A stretch of 30,881 bases of DNA from Lachnospiraceae bacterium (GCA_019421365.1 JAHZFJ010000009.1:122461-153341); one strand, 5' to 3'; shown: positions 23,241 to 30,830, counted from the stretch's first letter. Notes: generated by a model from the sequence alone, not told the origin. A program made the numbers and translations.

Positions 23241-23269
23241 ATAATAACTAACTATCATAAGAAAATCAA
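23241..23269 (-). promoter_or_regulatory. Promoter of the DUF3793-flavodoxin operon
   Basis: On the minus strand, TTGATT and TATTAT are separated by 17 bp. The spacer contains an AGTTAGTT copy of the motif repeated downstream, and the leader to the ATG is about 110 nt. Confidence 0.55.
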
Positions 23270-23310
23270 TAGCTTTATTAAATATAAATTATCAATAAGG
23301 GAAATTAAAT

Positions 23311-23360
23311 AAAAGAGTTGTAAGACAAACATAGTATTATGTTTATCTTACAACTCTTTT
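23311..23360 (-). terminator. Long terminator hairpin of the MATE gene
   Basis: Arms of 23 bases (23311-23333 and 23338-23360) pair fully with one G-U wobble in the minus-strand transcript and leave a 4-nt loop. It lies 9 nt after the MATE stop codon. The minus strand continues ATTTAATTT. Confidence 0.9.
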
Positions 23361-23368
23361 TATATTCG

Positions 23369-24748
23369 TCATTTTTTCTCTAATGCTTGTAGTTTATTTA
23401 TACTTCTAAATTCAGCTGTCACCATAATAACAGTAATGATAGCTGCTAATAAGTCTGCAATTGGACCAGAATACAAGATACCATCTATGCCCATAAACAA
23501 TGGTAGGGAGATAATCAATGGTAATAATAATAAAATCTGTCTTGTTAACGCTAAGAAGATTCCTTTGTATGGCTTACCAATTGAAGTAAAGAATGTTGAA
23601 GTAATAGGCTGAAGGAAATTCAGACAGGTAAAGAGAAGGAATATTCTAAAATAGCTAATTCCAAATTGATAATAACTCTCGTCTCCTCTTCCAAATAACG
23701 ATATAATTTGTCTTGGTGCTAATTGGAATAATAAGAAGAAGACTACAGCTATTATTCCACCAACAATTGCTGCTAATCGATACGCTTCCTTTACACGCTT
23801 ATATTTTCTTGCTCCATAACAATAACCCTCAATTGGTTGCGTACCTTGTGCAATACCAATTATTATTGAGAAGAACACCATATTAACTTTCGAAATAATG
23901 CCTACACAGGCAAGTGGAATCGCTTCACCATATTCAGATAATGCCCCATAATGCCTCAAGGAATTATTAAGTACAATCTGCACTACCATCATTGCTATTT
24001 GATTAAAGAATGATGCTGTACCTAATGAGATAATACGGCTTGAATATTTCCATTTAAGTTTAAACTGTTGCTTAGTAAGTTTAACGGTTTTGTAACGTCT
24101 CATGTAATTGATTACAAGTAATCCAGAGAATATTTGTCCGATAATTGTTGCATATGCTGCTCCTGCCATACCCATATCAAAACCAAAAACAAAAACAGCA
24201 TCAAGTATGGTATTAATAATAGCTCCTGAAAGATTACAAATCATTGTCATCTTAGGATTACCATCTGCTCGAATTAGATGTCCTCCACCAGTAGTTAAGA
24301 TTAAGAACGGAAAACCAAATGAGGTGATACTTACATAGGTCTTAGCATATGCAAGTACATCATCTGGTGAACCGAAAAATTTTAACATCGGTGTTAAAAA
24401 CATCTGCGTAATTAACATTAAGACAATACCGCTACCTATTAGTAATACGATACTATTTCCTACATAATGTGCTGCTTTGTCGGATTCTTTTCTGCCCATG
24501 GCTAGGTTGAAACTAGATGCCCCACCAATACCAAACAGCAAAGCCAAAGCTACACAGGAGGTAGATAACGGAAATGCAATATTAGTTGCTGCATTACCGA
24601 TTGTTCCTACTGCTTGACCAATAAATAACTGATCTATAATATTATATAGTGCACTTACTAGCATTGCCACAATACTTGGCACTGCGAATTTTACCATTAA
24701 TTTTCCTACAGGCGCTTCACCTAAAGGATTTTTTTCTACTATCTCCAT
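23369..24748 (-). CDS. MATE-family efflux transporter
   Basis: A 459-residue inner-membrane transporter with twelve hydrophobic segments, the size and layout of the multidrug and toxic compound extrusion family. It opens with PVGKLMVKFAVPSIVAMLVSALYNIIDQLFIGQAVG, the clear MATE start, and the second half repeats the fold beginning around SRIISLGTASFFNQIAMMVVQIVLN. These pumps expel organic cations or other compounds using Na+ or H+ gradients. ATG follows GGAGGAGTT. It is a single gene with its own terminator, and the carD-like gene is 111 bp upstream. Substrate unknown. Confidence 0.93.
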   Translation of the reverse strand: MEIVEKNPLGEAPVGKLMVKFAVPSIVAMLVSALYNIIDQLFIGQAVGTIGNAATNIAFPLSTSCVALALLFGIGGASSFNLAMGRKESDKAAHYVGNSIVLLIGSGIVLMLITQMFLTPMLKFFGSPDDVLAYAKTYVSITSFGFPFLILTTGGGHLIRADGNPKMTMICNLSGAIINTILDAVFVFGFDMGMAGAAYATIIGQIFSGLLVINYMRRYKTVKLTKQQFKLKWKYSSRIISLGTASFFNQIAMMVVQIVLNNSLRHYGALSEYGEAIPLACVGIISKVNMVFFSIIIGIAQGTQPIEGYCYGARKYKRVKEAYRLAAIVGGIIAVVFFLLFQLAPRQIISLFGRGDESYYQFGISYFRIFLLFTCLNFLQPITSTFFTSIGKPYKGIFLALTRQILLLLPLIISLPLFMGIDGILYSGPIADLLAAIITVIMVTAEFRSINKLQALEKK

Positions 24749-24859
24749 AACTCCTCCGCCTACGTTTATCTAAATGACTTTTCTTTCAGTTGACTTCTAT
24801 AACTAAATTAAAAAATGACTATCAACTATAGTAGATTACAAATAAATGAATATAAGTAC

Positions 24860-25363
24860 TTAATTGTTGCCAATACAGAAGTTGATATATTCATTAACGT
24901 CCTTTCTATCCATATCTAATGCAATTGCAAACTCACCGTATAAACTTTCCTCAGCTAACTTAAAATATTTCTCATCAGACGCGGTTGCTTTCTTCCCTTC
25001 AGCTAGCCTCGACTCCCTTCTGAGATAAAGTGTTTTAATCATACGAATGAGAGCAAAACTATTGCTATCTTTTATTGCTTGCTTATAAGTTTCTTCACGT
25101 TCACGATCATCTTCAATCCAAAGTGGTTCGCATTGCTTCATATTGTTAATAAGATCCATAACCTCTGGTTTTGTAATAATTGGACGCATCTTTACTTTCT
25201 TATTATCTACCGGAGTTATAATTCTACTACCAGAAACATAAACTGGCAACAAGGTATAATATAATTTTTCACTAAGACCTGAAGATGATTCAATCTGTCC
25301 TACCTCTTCAACTTTGCACACACCATTCAATCCATAGACAATATAATCTCCTACTTCAAACAC
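24860..25363 (-). CDS. CarD-family transcription regulator
   Basis: A 167-residue protein of the CarD/CdnL family. The N-terminal RNA polymerase interaction domain (about 1-60) reads FEVGDYIVYGLNGVCKVEEVG, then LYYTLLPVY, close to the Tudor-like fold that binds the beta subunit. The C-terminal ~100 residues are helical with the family-like RMIKTLYLRRESRLAEGKKATASDEKYFKLAEESLYGEFAIALD. CarD proteins stabilise open promoter complexes. The start is a GTG eight bases after GAGGAG. Its promoter lies behind a leader of about 90 nt that holds a strong hairpin, so attenuation is possible. The YgjP-like gene is 239 bp upstream. Confidence 0.88.
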   Translation of the reverse strand: MFEVGDYIVYGLNGVCKVEEVGQIESSSGLSEKLYYTLLPVYVSGSRIITPVDNKKVKMRPIITKPEVMDLINNMKQCEPLWIEDDREREETYKQAIKDSNSFALIRMIKTLYLRRESRLAEGKKATASDEKYFKLAEESLYGEFAIALDMDRKDVNEYINFCIGNN

Positions 25364-25405
25364 GTTTCCATCTCCTCTTAATTTGTTGTATCAAACATAA
25401 ATATA

Positions 25406-25446
25406 AAGAATCCGCTTATCCATTTAGAAGGATAAGACGGATTCTT
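25406..25446 (-). terminator. Hairpin in the carD leader, possible attenuator
   Basis: AAGAATCCG and CGGATTCTT (9 bp) stack on TTATCC/GGATAA (6 bp) with small internal mismatches around an 8-nt loop; the minus strand continues TTATATTTATG. The neighbouring upstream gene already has its own terminator at 25596-25632, so this hairpin lies inside the carD transcript. Confidence 0.65.
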
Positions 25447-25460
25447 CTGTGCCTACTTCT

Positions 25461-25489
25461 ATTTTAACAAATTATTCTTTATCTTGTAA
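25461..25489 (-). promoter_or_regulatory. Promoter of the carD-like gene
   Basis: On the minus strand, TTACAA and TAAAAT are separated by 17 bp. The start site would be near 25454, placing the hairpin 25406-25446 at about +9 to +49. Confidence 0.5.
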
Positions 25490-25595
25490 GCTAATTTCAT
25501 AATAAAAGAATTGTTTGTGCATTATTCTAACTTTTAACTACGTTATTTTGTGCAGTTTTATTGCTTTCAATGAGTAATTATTTTAAAGAAAGCCC

Positions 25596-25632
25596 TTTGT
25601 CCTATTCTTCTACAAATAATTCATAGGACAAA
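25596..25632 (-). terminator. Terminator of the YgjP-like metallopeptidase gene
   Basis: TTTGTCCTAT (25596-25605) and ATAGGACAAA (25623-25632) form a 10-bp stem around a 17-nt loop that includes the stop codon region; the minus strand continues GGGCTTTCTTT. It overlaps the last coding codons. Confidence 0.65.
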
Positions 25633-26417
25633 CCATGTTCTTTTAGCCACTGTTTTCTTAATTTATATTCTGGACAAACGTTAGAAACGATCTCCCAAAA
25701 TTGTTTTGAATGGTTCATCTCGATCCTATGAGCAAGTTCATGGATCACCACATAATCAAGTACCTTACTAGGCATCATTACTAAATGCCAATTAAAGTTC
25801 AGATTTCCTGCACTACTACAACTTCCCCATCTACTCTTCTGACTTCGAATAGAGATTCTCCCATAAGTAACTCCCATTGTTTTGGCATATTGCTCAACAC
25901 GCATAGATATGATATTCCTAGCATTTTTCTTATACCAAGACTCAAGACATTCTATAATGAAATTGGGATCTGTAAGTGGGGCTTCTACAACAAGTAAATC
26001 TTCAATCTCCTGCAAATACTCCACTTGCTCTACTACAGATATATCTGCTGCATACCTAGAAGGATTAAATACTACATGTAAGCGAAACGTCCGATCTAAG
26101 AATGGTATTATGGTACCTTCCTTTACTACAATCCCTTTTCTTTGTCTTATTACTTGCTTTTTATATGCCTCGTAGATCCAATCTCCTTTGTTTTCTAATA
26201 AGCGTGTTACATCTGCACTTGTTGCTCTAAGTGGTGCCTTAACTGTAACCTTGCCCCCGACTGCAATCACGATTGCAAGGGTCTTTCTCTTTGAGCGAAC
26301 AATTTCATATGGTATCTCTAAATCAGAATAGAAGATACACTCATCCTTCACTTCAAACCAGTTCTTACTGTTTTTATTGCTTCCTTTGATATTACCTCTT
26401 ATATTTTCTTTTGCCAT
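25602..26417 (-). CDS. YgjP-like M48-type metallopeptidase domain protein
   Basis: A 271-residue soluble protein with the YgjP/SprT-like zinc-binding motif: HELAH at residues 226-230 (IHELAHRIEMNHSKQFWEIV) with a further His236 in the following NHS element. The preceding RISIRSQKSRWGSCSSAGNLNFNWHLVMMP is the most conserved block of the family. An N-terminal strand-rich region (about 30-100) precedes it. The physiological substrate is unknown; some members were once called UTP pyrophosphatase. I start at the ATG at 26417 because AAGGAAG precedes it by eight bases; an in-frame GTG 54 bp upstream lacks a good ribosome binding site. Single gene. Confidence 0.87.
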   Translation of the reverse strand: MAKENIRGNIKGSNKNSKNWFEVKDECIFYSDLEIPYEIVRSKRKTLAIVIAVGGKVTVKAPLRATSADVTRLLENKGDWIYEAYKKQVIRQRKGIVVKEGTIIPFLDRTFRLHVVFNPSRYAADISVVEQVEYLQEIEDLLVVEAPLTDPNFIIECLESWYKKNARNIISMRVEQYAKTMGVTYGRISIRSQKSRWGSCSSAGNLNFNWHLVMMPSKVLDYVVIHELAHRIEMNHSKQFWEIVSNVCPEYKLRKQWLKEHGLSYELFVEE

Positions 26418-26612
26418 AGTAATAACTTCCTTAAATGCTAGATTATATCCCATAGATAAATACTCTACCACGTTTTATATTCTATTTCTATGATTTTTTA
26501 GTCTTGTATAATTCTTTAGCATGATATTTAAAGTCCTATAATATAATTTAATAAGAAATTCAAATGTAGTTGCATTAATTTTGCTAACTACCATATACAT
26601 TTCTTCTTCCAT

Positions 26613-26647
26613 ACAATAGAAAGCCTGTGTTTTGAGCTTTCTATTGT
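26613..26647 (+). terminator. Orphan hairpin in an intergenic region
   Basis: ACAATAGAAAGC and GCTTTCTATTGT form a perfect 12-bp stem with an 11-nt loop, followed on the plus strand by TTTAATTTA. No plus-strand gene precedes it. The 361-bp gap from 26472 to 26832 holds this hairpin and the terminator at 26780-26817; nothing else is recognised. Confidence 0.5.
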
Positions 26648-26779
26648 TTTAATTTATCCCACTTGTCTGTATATGTAATTTATTATATCAAATAATACTA
26701 CCCCTAAATTATAATACTCAATTATGAAAATCGCTATAGTACATCTACATTTATATTAACATTTATGTCTATATAAACA

Positions 26780-26817
26780 AATGCTAACAAAAGGTATATT
26801 ATCCAACTGTTAGCATT
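26780..26817 (-). terminator. Terminator of the DUF2500 gene
   Basis: AATGCTAACA (26780-26789) and TGTTAGCATT (26808-26817) form a perfect 10-bp stem with an 18-nt loop, 15 nt past the stop; the minus strand continues TGTTTATATAG. Confidence 0.75.
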
Positions 26818-26832
26818 CCATTAATATATTAT

Positions 26833-27225
26833 TTAGTGTCTAACGAAACCTTGATATCTAGTTCCTTGGAAGGTAAGTTTTCCTTGATCACCTTCTACCA
26901 AAACTCCATACTCATCTCCAGATACCTCAAACTCCAAGCGATCACCACTTTCAACTTCAAATGTTACATAGTAATCTGTTGATGTTGAACTAGTATGCAT
27001 TCCATTATCGTTGTCCATACTAGACGAACTATGTCTTACATTGATACGCTTTGTAACAATCTTAGTATCTACTGTTAATACTGGAGAGTTATTGTTAGTA
27101 TTCCATTGCTTAATACCTTTTACTATTGATACAATAAACAGACCAAGAATCAGAGCAAAAATAATGAAAAAAATCACGATAAATCCATTGAAAAACAAAT
27201 CATTTCCTGTATTAGCAAATTTCAT
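26833..27225 (-). CDS. DUF2500 family membrane protein
   Basis: A 130-residue protein with one N-terminal membrane helix (FFNGFIVIFFIIFALILGLFIV, residues ~11-32) and a soluble C-terminal domain with the DUF2500 hallmarks PVLTVDTKIVTKRINVRH, STDYYVTFEVESGDRLEFEV and GDQGKLTFQGTRYQGF. The function is unknown. ATG follows GAGGGAGAGGATATAAGA. It lies between UppP and its own terminator on the same strand, with a paired palindromic repeat between it and uppP that probably ends uppP transcription. Confidence 0.85.
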   Translation of the reverse strand: MKFANTGNDLFFNGFIVIFFIIFALILGLFIVSIVKGIKQWNTNNNSPVLTVDTKIVTKRINVRHSSSSMDNDNGMHTSSTSTDYYVTFEVESGDRLEFEVSGDEYGVLVEGDQGKLTFQGTRYQGFVRH

Positions 27226-27257
27226 TCTTATATCCTCTCCCTCTAAACTTTTTTAAA

Positions 27258-27315
27258 TAGGCAATTGTGCAACTCTTTTTAAAATTGATAAGGAGAAGAG
27301 TTCCACAATTGCCTA
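27258..27315. repeat. Palindromic repeat A between uppP and DUF2500 gene (probable uppP terminator)
   Basis: Twenty-base arms TAGGCAATTGTGCAACTCTT (27258-27277) and its near-complement (27296-27315) pair with one mismatch around an 18-nt loop. The element is 3 nt after the uppP stop. Its arms match those of repeat B on the far side of uppP at 16 of 20 positions. Confidence 0.75.
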
Positions 27316-27318
27316 TAA

Positions 27319-28140
27319 TTATTTAATTAGCCCAAAGACTAATAAAACTATGATACCTAATGCGATACGGTACCAACCAAATACTTTAAAATCATGTTTC
27401 TTAATATAGCTCATTAAGAATTTAATAACGATAACAGATACAACGAATGCAACAACCATACCAGTTATCAGAATAGTAACTTCCATTCCTGTAGTTGGTA
27501 GGCCATATTTAACTAGCTTTAATAAACTAGCACCAAACATTACAGGTATTGCTAAGAAAAAAGTGAACTCTGCAGCAACACTTCTTGATACACCTATTAA
27601 TATAGCTCCTAAAATAGTTGCTCCTGAACGACTTGTTCCAGGGAATACTGCAGCGATTAATTGAAACAAGCCAATGATAATAGCCGCATTAAATGTAATT
27701 TCCGCTAATGAGTTAATATGTGGTCGTCTCTTATGATTAAGATTTTCAATCACAATAAACGCTATACCAAACACGATTAAAGCACAAGCAATTACTTGAT
27801 AGTTGTAGAACAACTCTTCAATAACATCATCAAATAATAACCCAATTACAGCTGCTGGAAGGCATGCAACAATAATTTTAACCCACATCATAAAAGTATC
27901 TTGTTTAATATAATACTTTTCTTTCTTGGAGAACGGCCAAATCTGATTCCAGAATAAAACAACTACCGCTAATATAGCTCCCAATTGGATTACAACTTCA
28001 AACATACTGAAGAACTCATCTCTTACATTAAGAGGCATAAACTCATTCAACAGGATCAAATGTCCTGTACTACTAATTGGAAGCCACTCAGTGATTCCCT
28101 CAACGATACCAAAGAGTATGGCTTTCAAAAATTCAATCAT
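27319..28140 (-). CDS. uppP: Undecaprenyl-diphosphatase UppP/BacA
   Basis: A 273-residue polytopic membrane enzyme that dephosphorylates undecaprenyl pyrophosphate to recycle the lipid carrier for peptidoglycan and other wall polymers. The signature is in the first 35 residues: VEGITEWLPISSTGHLIL (catalytic Glu17/Glu21 region). FPGTSRSGATI near the middle is the second conserved block. The remaining helices match the family, including a bacitracin-resistance-like layout. I start at the ATG at 28140; AGAGGAG is 11 bases before it, and the TTG 21 bp earlier overlaps that site. Its ends are flanked by two related palindromic repeats. A candidate -10 (TATAAT at 28229-28234, minus strand) lies inside the loop of repeat B. 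Confidence 0.95.
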   Translation of the reverse strand: MIEFLKAILFGIVEGITEWLPISSTGHLILLNEFMPLNVRDEFFSMFEVVIQLGAILAVVVLFWNQIWPFSKKEKYYIKQDTFMMWVKIIVACLPAAVIGLLFDDVIEELFYNYQVIACALIVFGIAFIVIENLNHKRRPHINSLAEITFNAAIIIGLFQLIAAVFPGTSRSGATILGAILIGVSRSVAAEFTFFLAIPVMFGASLLKLVKYGLPTTGMEVTILITGMVVAFVVSVIVIKFLMSYIKKHDFKVFGWYRIALGIIVLLVFGLIK

Positions 28141-28177
28141 ACGTAACGATTCTCCTCTCAAACATTCTTTTTTAGTC

Positions 28178-28282
28178 AGGAAGTTGCGAAACTCGTTTTA
28201 TATCTTGAAGTTTCTTAGCTGCCATTTTATTATACATCAGCAAAGAAGCAACCAGACATTTTGAGAGTTTCGCAATTTCCTA
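28178..28282. repeat. Palindromic repeat B upstream of uppP
   Basis: Outer arms of 17 bases (28178-28194 and 28265-28281) pair with one G-U wobble on the plus strand, around a 70-nt centre that carries a weaker inner inverted pair (TTTCTTAGCTG with CAGCAAAGAAG). The right arm read on the minus strand, TAGGAAATTGCGAAACTC, matches repeat A closely. The uppP -10 candidate is in the centre. Confidence 0.7.
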
Positions 28283-28434
28283 TATCATATAGTAATTTTC
28301 ATACATATTCACACCGGGTATGTACACAATCAACAAACCAAATTATGTAACATCAGTGTAATCGACTTTATTATTATACTTTATGGATGATTTTAGTGCA
28401 ATTATAATTGTCTTATCTTAATTAAAAATTAAGA

Positions 28435-28462
28435 GTACTGGAGTAAATATTTACTCCAGTAC
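28435..28462 (-). terminator. Perfect 28-bp palindrome, probable terminator
   Basis: Bases 28435-28462 form an uninterrupted 14+14 palindrome (half-site GTACTGGAGTAAAT), followed on the minus strand by TCTTAATTTTTAATT. It is probably the terminator of the degraded gene remnants upstream on the minus strand, since no intact gene is nearby. Confidence 0.6.
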
Positions 28463-28590
28463 GTAGAGTCCAATATAATTCTATGCACTAAATTCTTAAA
28501 TTAGTCCTATTAATGCAAAATATTCAAAGGATATTCATAGCATACAAAGACAGGAATCGTAATCTATCACATCATTACGTTTATATTCTC

Positions 28591-28701
28591 TTAGCTATAT
28601 CTATGATTATTTTCTCTATACATAGAAATTGTTCCTTTTGGTACTTGCCGGACAACATCACATCGTTTCATCACACCGCTTGCTGTTAAACAGTCAAGCA
28701 T
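28591..28701 (-). pseudogene. Small reading frame, possible gene remnant
   Basis: A 36-residue frame beginning MLDCLTASGVMKRC and ending NNHRYS. It starts 9 bases after the stop of the fragment at 28711-28923, on the same strand. I see no strong ribosome binding site and do not recognise the product. It may be the tail of the same decayed gene or a chance frame. Confidence 0.25.
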
Positions 28702-28710
28702 AAAATCGAA

Positions 28711-28923
28711 TCATGAGCGTTCCTGTGCAAGCAGATAACTTTCCAATTGACGACACTCTCGACATTTCAATTCCAATAACACACCTAAATGTGTTTGAAC
28801 GGAACACATCACTTTGATGTCGCCAATAATATATTGACTTTCATATCCGTATTTTCCATAATCTTCAAGGATCATATAACCAGAAGCCCTATCAAAATCA
28901 TTACCAACACCGTAAAAGTAACT
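28711..28923 (-). pseudogene. Truncated reading frame of unknown family
   Basis: About 70 codons without a start codon at the upstream edge, reading from YFYGVGNDFDRASGYMI through IIGDIKVMCSVQTHLGVLLE to QLESYLLAQERS. The composition looks protein-like, with CRECRQLE near the end. Its 5' end abuts the IS21-type transposase remnant on the opposite strand, so the original gene was probably cut by that insertion. The family is not recognised. The plus-strand frame over the same bases looks like a shadow. Confidence 0.35.
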
Positions 28924-29073
28924 TCATCAAGTAGGATAGCTTACCAATCTAATCAATATTCTGTCCCACCAGAATATATAGGAAAGATGTTGAACTTACA
29001 AGTGCATGATAATTATCTACATGTATATTATAACACAATATTGATTACCTTACATCTGTATTTTAGGGGATAG
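28905..29073 (+). pseudogene. Remnant of IS21-family transposase (IstA C-terminal domain)
   Basis: About 50 codons match the C-terminal beta-barrel region of IS21-type IstA transposases: VKVTSSSRIAYQSNQYSVPP, then EYIGKMLNLQVHDNYLHVYY and a closing ITLH. NxYSVPPEY is the diagnostic element. The catalytic DDE core and the IstB ATPase gene are absent, and the frame ends 15 bases later in unrelated sequence. I see no terminal inverted repeats. This is a dead fragment left by deletion of a former insertion. Confidence 0.7.
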
Positions 29074-29363
29074 CCTGTACGCAAGGGAGCCAGTATTCGA
29101 TTTATATAAGAAAAATAAATGTGAACTATTTAATTCACTTCAAAGATGGAAGTATAAAAAAGCTTAGCAGAAGAATTCAAGACAATCAAAGGTATGAATA
29201 AGGCAGAAGAAGCTGTCGTGTTTGAAGAAAAAAAATATATGAAGCGATCAATGGGAAGTGAAAAAAAGCCATTGGTTTTGAGTTTTTTTAAGAAAAAGCT
29301 CCTTTCTCAGCTGAACGTGTATTAAAACATTTGACACAACAAACTTTAGGAATAACCAATTAA
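29070..29363 (+). pseudogene. Broken reading frames, unassigned remnant
   Basis: Three overlapping plus-strand frames follow one another: NVNYLIHFKDGSIKK (to ~29160), SLAEEFKTIKGMNKAEEAVV (29161-~29297) and PFSAERVLKHLTQQTLGITN (to 29363). The switches fall at short A or T runs (near 29156-29161 and 29284-29297), as in a decayed gene with frameshifts. The family is not recognised. It may be part of the same element as the IS21 remnant. The last codons overlap the end of the decarboxylase gene on the other strand. Confidence 0.35.
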
Positions 29364-30760
29364 ATTGTTAATTTTAATTCACAATAAAACTGATTTAAGA
29401 GATCAAGTGTTTTTGCTAATTCATCTTTTGTAACATCTGGATGTAAAATACACATACGAAGAACCTTTTTACGACCAAGTTCTGTTGTAAAAACACCTGC
29501 ATAACCATTTTCTAGTATTTTCTCAGAAATCTTACTATTCAATATATCTTTTTCATTTTCACTAAGTCCAGATGGATTATATCGGAAATTAATGACTGCA
29601 AACTTCGCTGGAGCAACAATTTCAATTTCTGGATTTTCAGTTAATTTTTTTTCAACCCATTCAGCACACTCTATTCCATAATCAATACAGTCAGCAATTT
29701 TATCACTACCCATGACTTGTAGTGTCAACCATAATTTCAAACATCTAGTAGGTCTAGTCAACTCTATTCCTAAATCCCAAGGATTGATTAGTGCTCCATC
29801 TTTTTCAAGATCTTTCAAATATTCAGGATGAACGCTAAAACTTTTTAACATAGTAGTTTGATCTCTTACTAACAAGATTCCACATCCAAATGTCTGAAAT
29901 AACCATTTATGTGCATCCCAGCTAATACTATCAGCAGTTTCAATTCCTAATAACTCATGTTTATGTTTTCTAGACAAGATTACTGATGCACCAAATGCAC
30001 CATCAACATGAAGCCACAAATGATATTCATTACATATTTCTCTAATTCCTTTGAAAGGATCAACACTTCCTGTATTAGTTGTTCCAGCAGTGGCGATTAC
30101 TAAAAATGGTTTTAATCCTTTTTTAATATCCTCTATGATTGTCTTTTTTAAAGCATGTACATCCATTTTAAATTCATCATCTGTTGGGATCAAACGAATT
30201 CTTTTATCACCAATACCGATGACCCTAAGTGCCTTTTCAACAGAACTATGTGTTTGATAAGAAACATAAGCAACACCTTTCCCAATTTCATCTTCGCTCA
30301 AAAAATGATCTCTCGCTATAGTCAATGCCGTAAGATTTGCCATAGAACCACCAGACACAAAGGTTCCTCCAGCTTGTTTAGGAAATCCAACTTGCTCATT
30401 TAACCAGGCAATTAATTTTTGTTCAATACACCAACTTGCAGGTTGATTAATAACACTTCCTGCGTGACGATTGTAAGCACCAGTTAATACATCACCAACC
30501 CAAGAAATTTGTGAAGCTGGTGCAGGAATAAAACCAAAAAAGCGATGATGTGAACATTGATTACCATACGGTAATACATCTTCATTTAATTCGTTAACAA
30601 CTTCCTGTAAATTACGTCCTGTTTCTGGAATTTTCATATCATTAACTTTTTTTAGTTTTTCTTTTGGAATCGGATTTGTAATTTTTACATCAAAAAATTT
30701 TTCACTATATTCCATGTAATCTTCAATAAAATTTAATACTGTTTCTTTAATTTCATTCAT
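29360..30760 (-). CDS. PLP-dependent group II decarboxylase (aromatic-L-amino-acid decarboxylase-like)
   Basis: A 466-residue fold-type I PLP enzyme. The cofactor lysine is Lys285 in SISWDAHKWLF; Asp253 in LHVDGAFGAS binds the pyridine nitrogen and His171 (YQTHSSVEKA) stacks on the ring. FVSGGSMANLTAL and TAGTTNTGSVDP are typical. This matches the aromatic-L-amino-acid or tyrosine/tryptophan decarboxylase branch, which makes trace amines such as tryptamine or tyramine from amino acids; some gut Clostridia carry such genes. An alternative is a related glutamate/diaminobutyrate-type decarboxylase, so the substrate is uncertain. ATG follows TAGGAGGATTAGTT. It borders a region of IS remnants, which raises the chance of horizontal acquisition. 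No transporter gene is seen within the window. Confidence 0.88.
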   Translation of the reverse strand: MNEIKETVLNFIEDYMEYSEKFFDVKITNPIPKEKLKKVNDMKIPETGRNLQEVVNELNEDVLPYGNQCSHHRFFGFIPAPASQISWVGDVLTGAYNRHAGSVINQPASWCIEQKLIAWLNEQVGFPKQAGGTFVSGGSMANLTALTIARDHFLSEDEIGKGVAYVSYQTHSSVEKALRVIGIGDKRIRLIPTDDEFKMDVHALKKTIIEDIKKGLKPFLVIATAGTTNTGSVDPFKGIREICNEYHLWLHVDGAFGASVILSRKHKHELLGIETADSISWDAHKWLFQTFGCGILLVRDQTTMLKSFSVHPEYLKDLEKDGALINPWDLGIELTRPTRCLKLWLTLQVMGSDKIADCIDYGIECAEWVEKKLTENPEIEIVAPAKFAVINFRYNPSGLSENEKDILNSKISEKILENGYAGVFTTELGRKKVLRMCILHPDVTKDELAKTLDLLNQFYCELKLTI

Positions 30761-30830
30761 AACTAATCCTCCTAAATTATCACTTAAACAAAGAATCTCA
30801 AATTTCTTTTTTACTATATATGTTTTCTGT

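Noticed and set aside
28789..29073. A continuous 94-codon plus-strand frame as an intact gene
   Set aside because: Only its last ~50 codons match a known family (IS21 IstA C terminus). The first half lies exactly antisense to a better-looking minus-strand fragment, and there is no ribosome binding site.
29091..29120. GSQYS segment resembling the GSQYTS motif of IS3-type transposases
   Set aside because: The surrounding residues do not follow the IS3 pattern, so I left the fragment unassigned.
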